Below, in pieces: positions 15,887-15,961 of a stretch of DNA of 15,961 bases; position 1 is the stretch's first letter, and the number at the start of each line of letters is the position of its first letter. The position numbers were made by a program, and so were the translations under genes. This stretch comes from Gryganskiella cystojenkinii (taxonomy: Eukaryota; Mortierellomycota; Mortierellomycetes; Mortierellales; Mortierellaceae): assembly GCA_015852425.1 (NCBI GenBank), contig JAAAIG010000866.1, positions 1 through 15,961 on the forward strand. The letters are read 5' to 3'. The notes below the pieces were generated by a model, which saw nothing but the letters and a program-made list of their open reading frames with translations, searched no databases and was not told the origin of the DNA.

Positions 15887-15961
15887 TTATATGGAGATGA
15901 TGATTAGACAGAAGAGATTAGTGCAAAACTGTCTCATAATGAAAGGAAAGTAAACGATCCA
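15887..15961 (+). other. Gene F 3' flank, cut by the window edge
   Basis: 75 bp of non-coding sequence. No canonical AATAAA is visible before the edge. Confidence 0.5.

Overview
The window looks like a stretch of a filamentous fungal nuclear genome. The best fit is Mortierellomycotina (Mortierella and relatives), judged by remembered protein style only and not by a search. The evidence is long, nearly intron-free ORFs with N-terminal F-box domains and degenerate leucine-rich repeats (LRRs), no bacterial ribosome-binding sites or operon spacing, pyrimidine-rich 5' flanks and AATAAA/AATAAG-like words after stop codons. No tRNA, rRNA, transposase or CRISPR array was seen.

Layout. Positions 1-71 (minus) hold a probable start of a gene running off the left edge. 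Positions 396-12461 are a head-to-tail cluster of five related F-box/LRR genes on the minus strand, here called A (396-1880), B (2231-4162), C (5079-7007), D (7966-9918) and E (10442-12461). Between B and C, and between C and D, lie two decayed C-terminal pieces of an A-type gene (about 4319-4944 and 7190-7840). The B, C and D start codons are about 2.85-2.91 kb apart, so the array grew by tandem duplication of a compound unit. An 845-bp gap then separates E from a divergently transcribed, larger and only distantly similar F-box gene F (13307-15886, plus).

Function. By family knowledge, F-box proteins bind Skp1 through the N-terminal F-box and act as substrate receptors of SCF (Skp1-Cullin-F-box) ubiquitin ligases, with the LRR part choosing the target. 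The targets cannot be read from the sequence. These genes are parallel paralogous receptors rather than steps of one pathway.

The main interest is how the cluster evolved. Gene A is frameshifted near its 3' end by a 5-bp tandem duplication that is also present in one relic. Gene C carries a central LRR tract that looks A-type inside an otherwise B-type gene. Gene E needs either a 31-nt mini-intron or a one-base frame correction. The full-length members share an unusual -DWW C-terminus and a conserved Cys/Gly/Pro signature. This is the pattern expected of a fast-evolving, birth-and-death receptor family.
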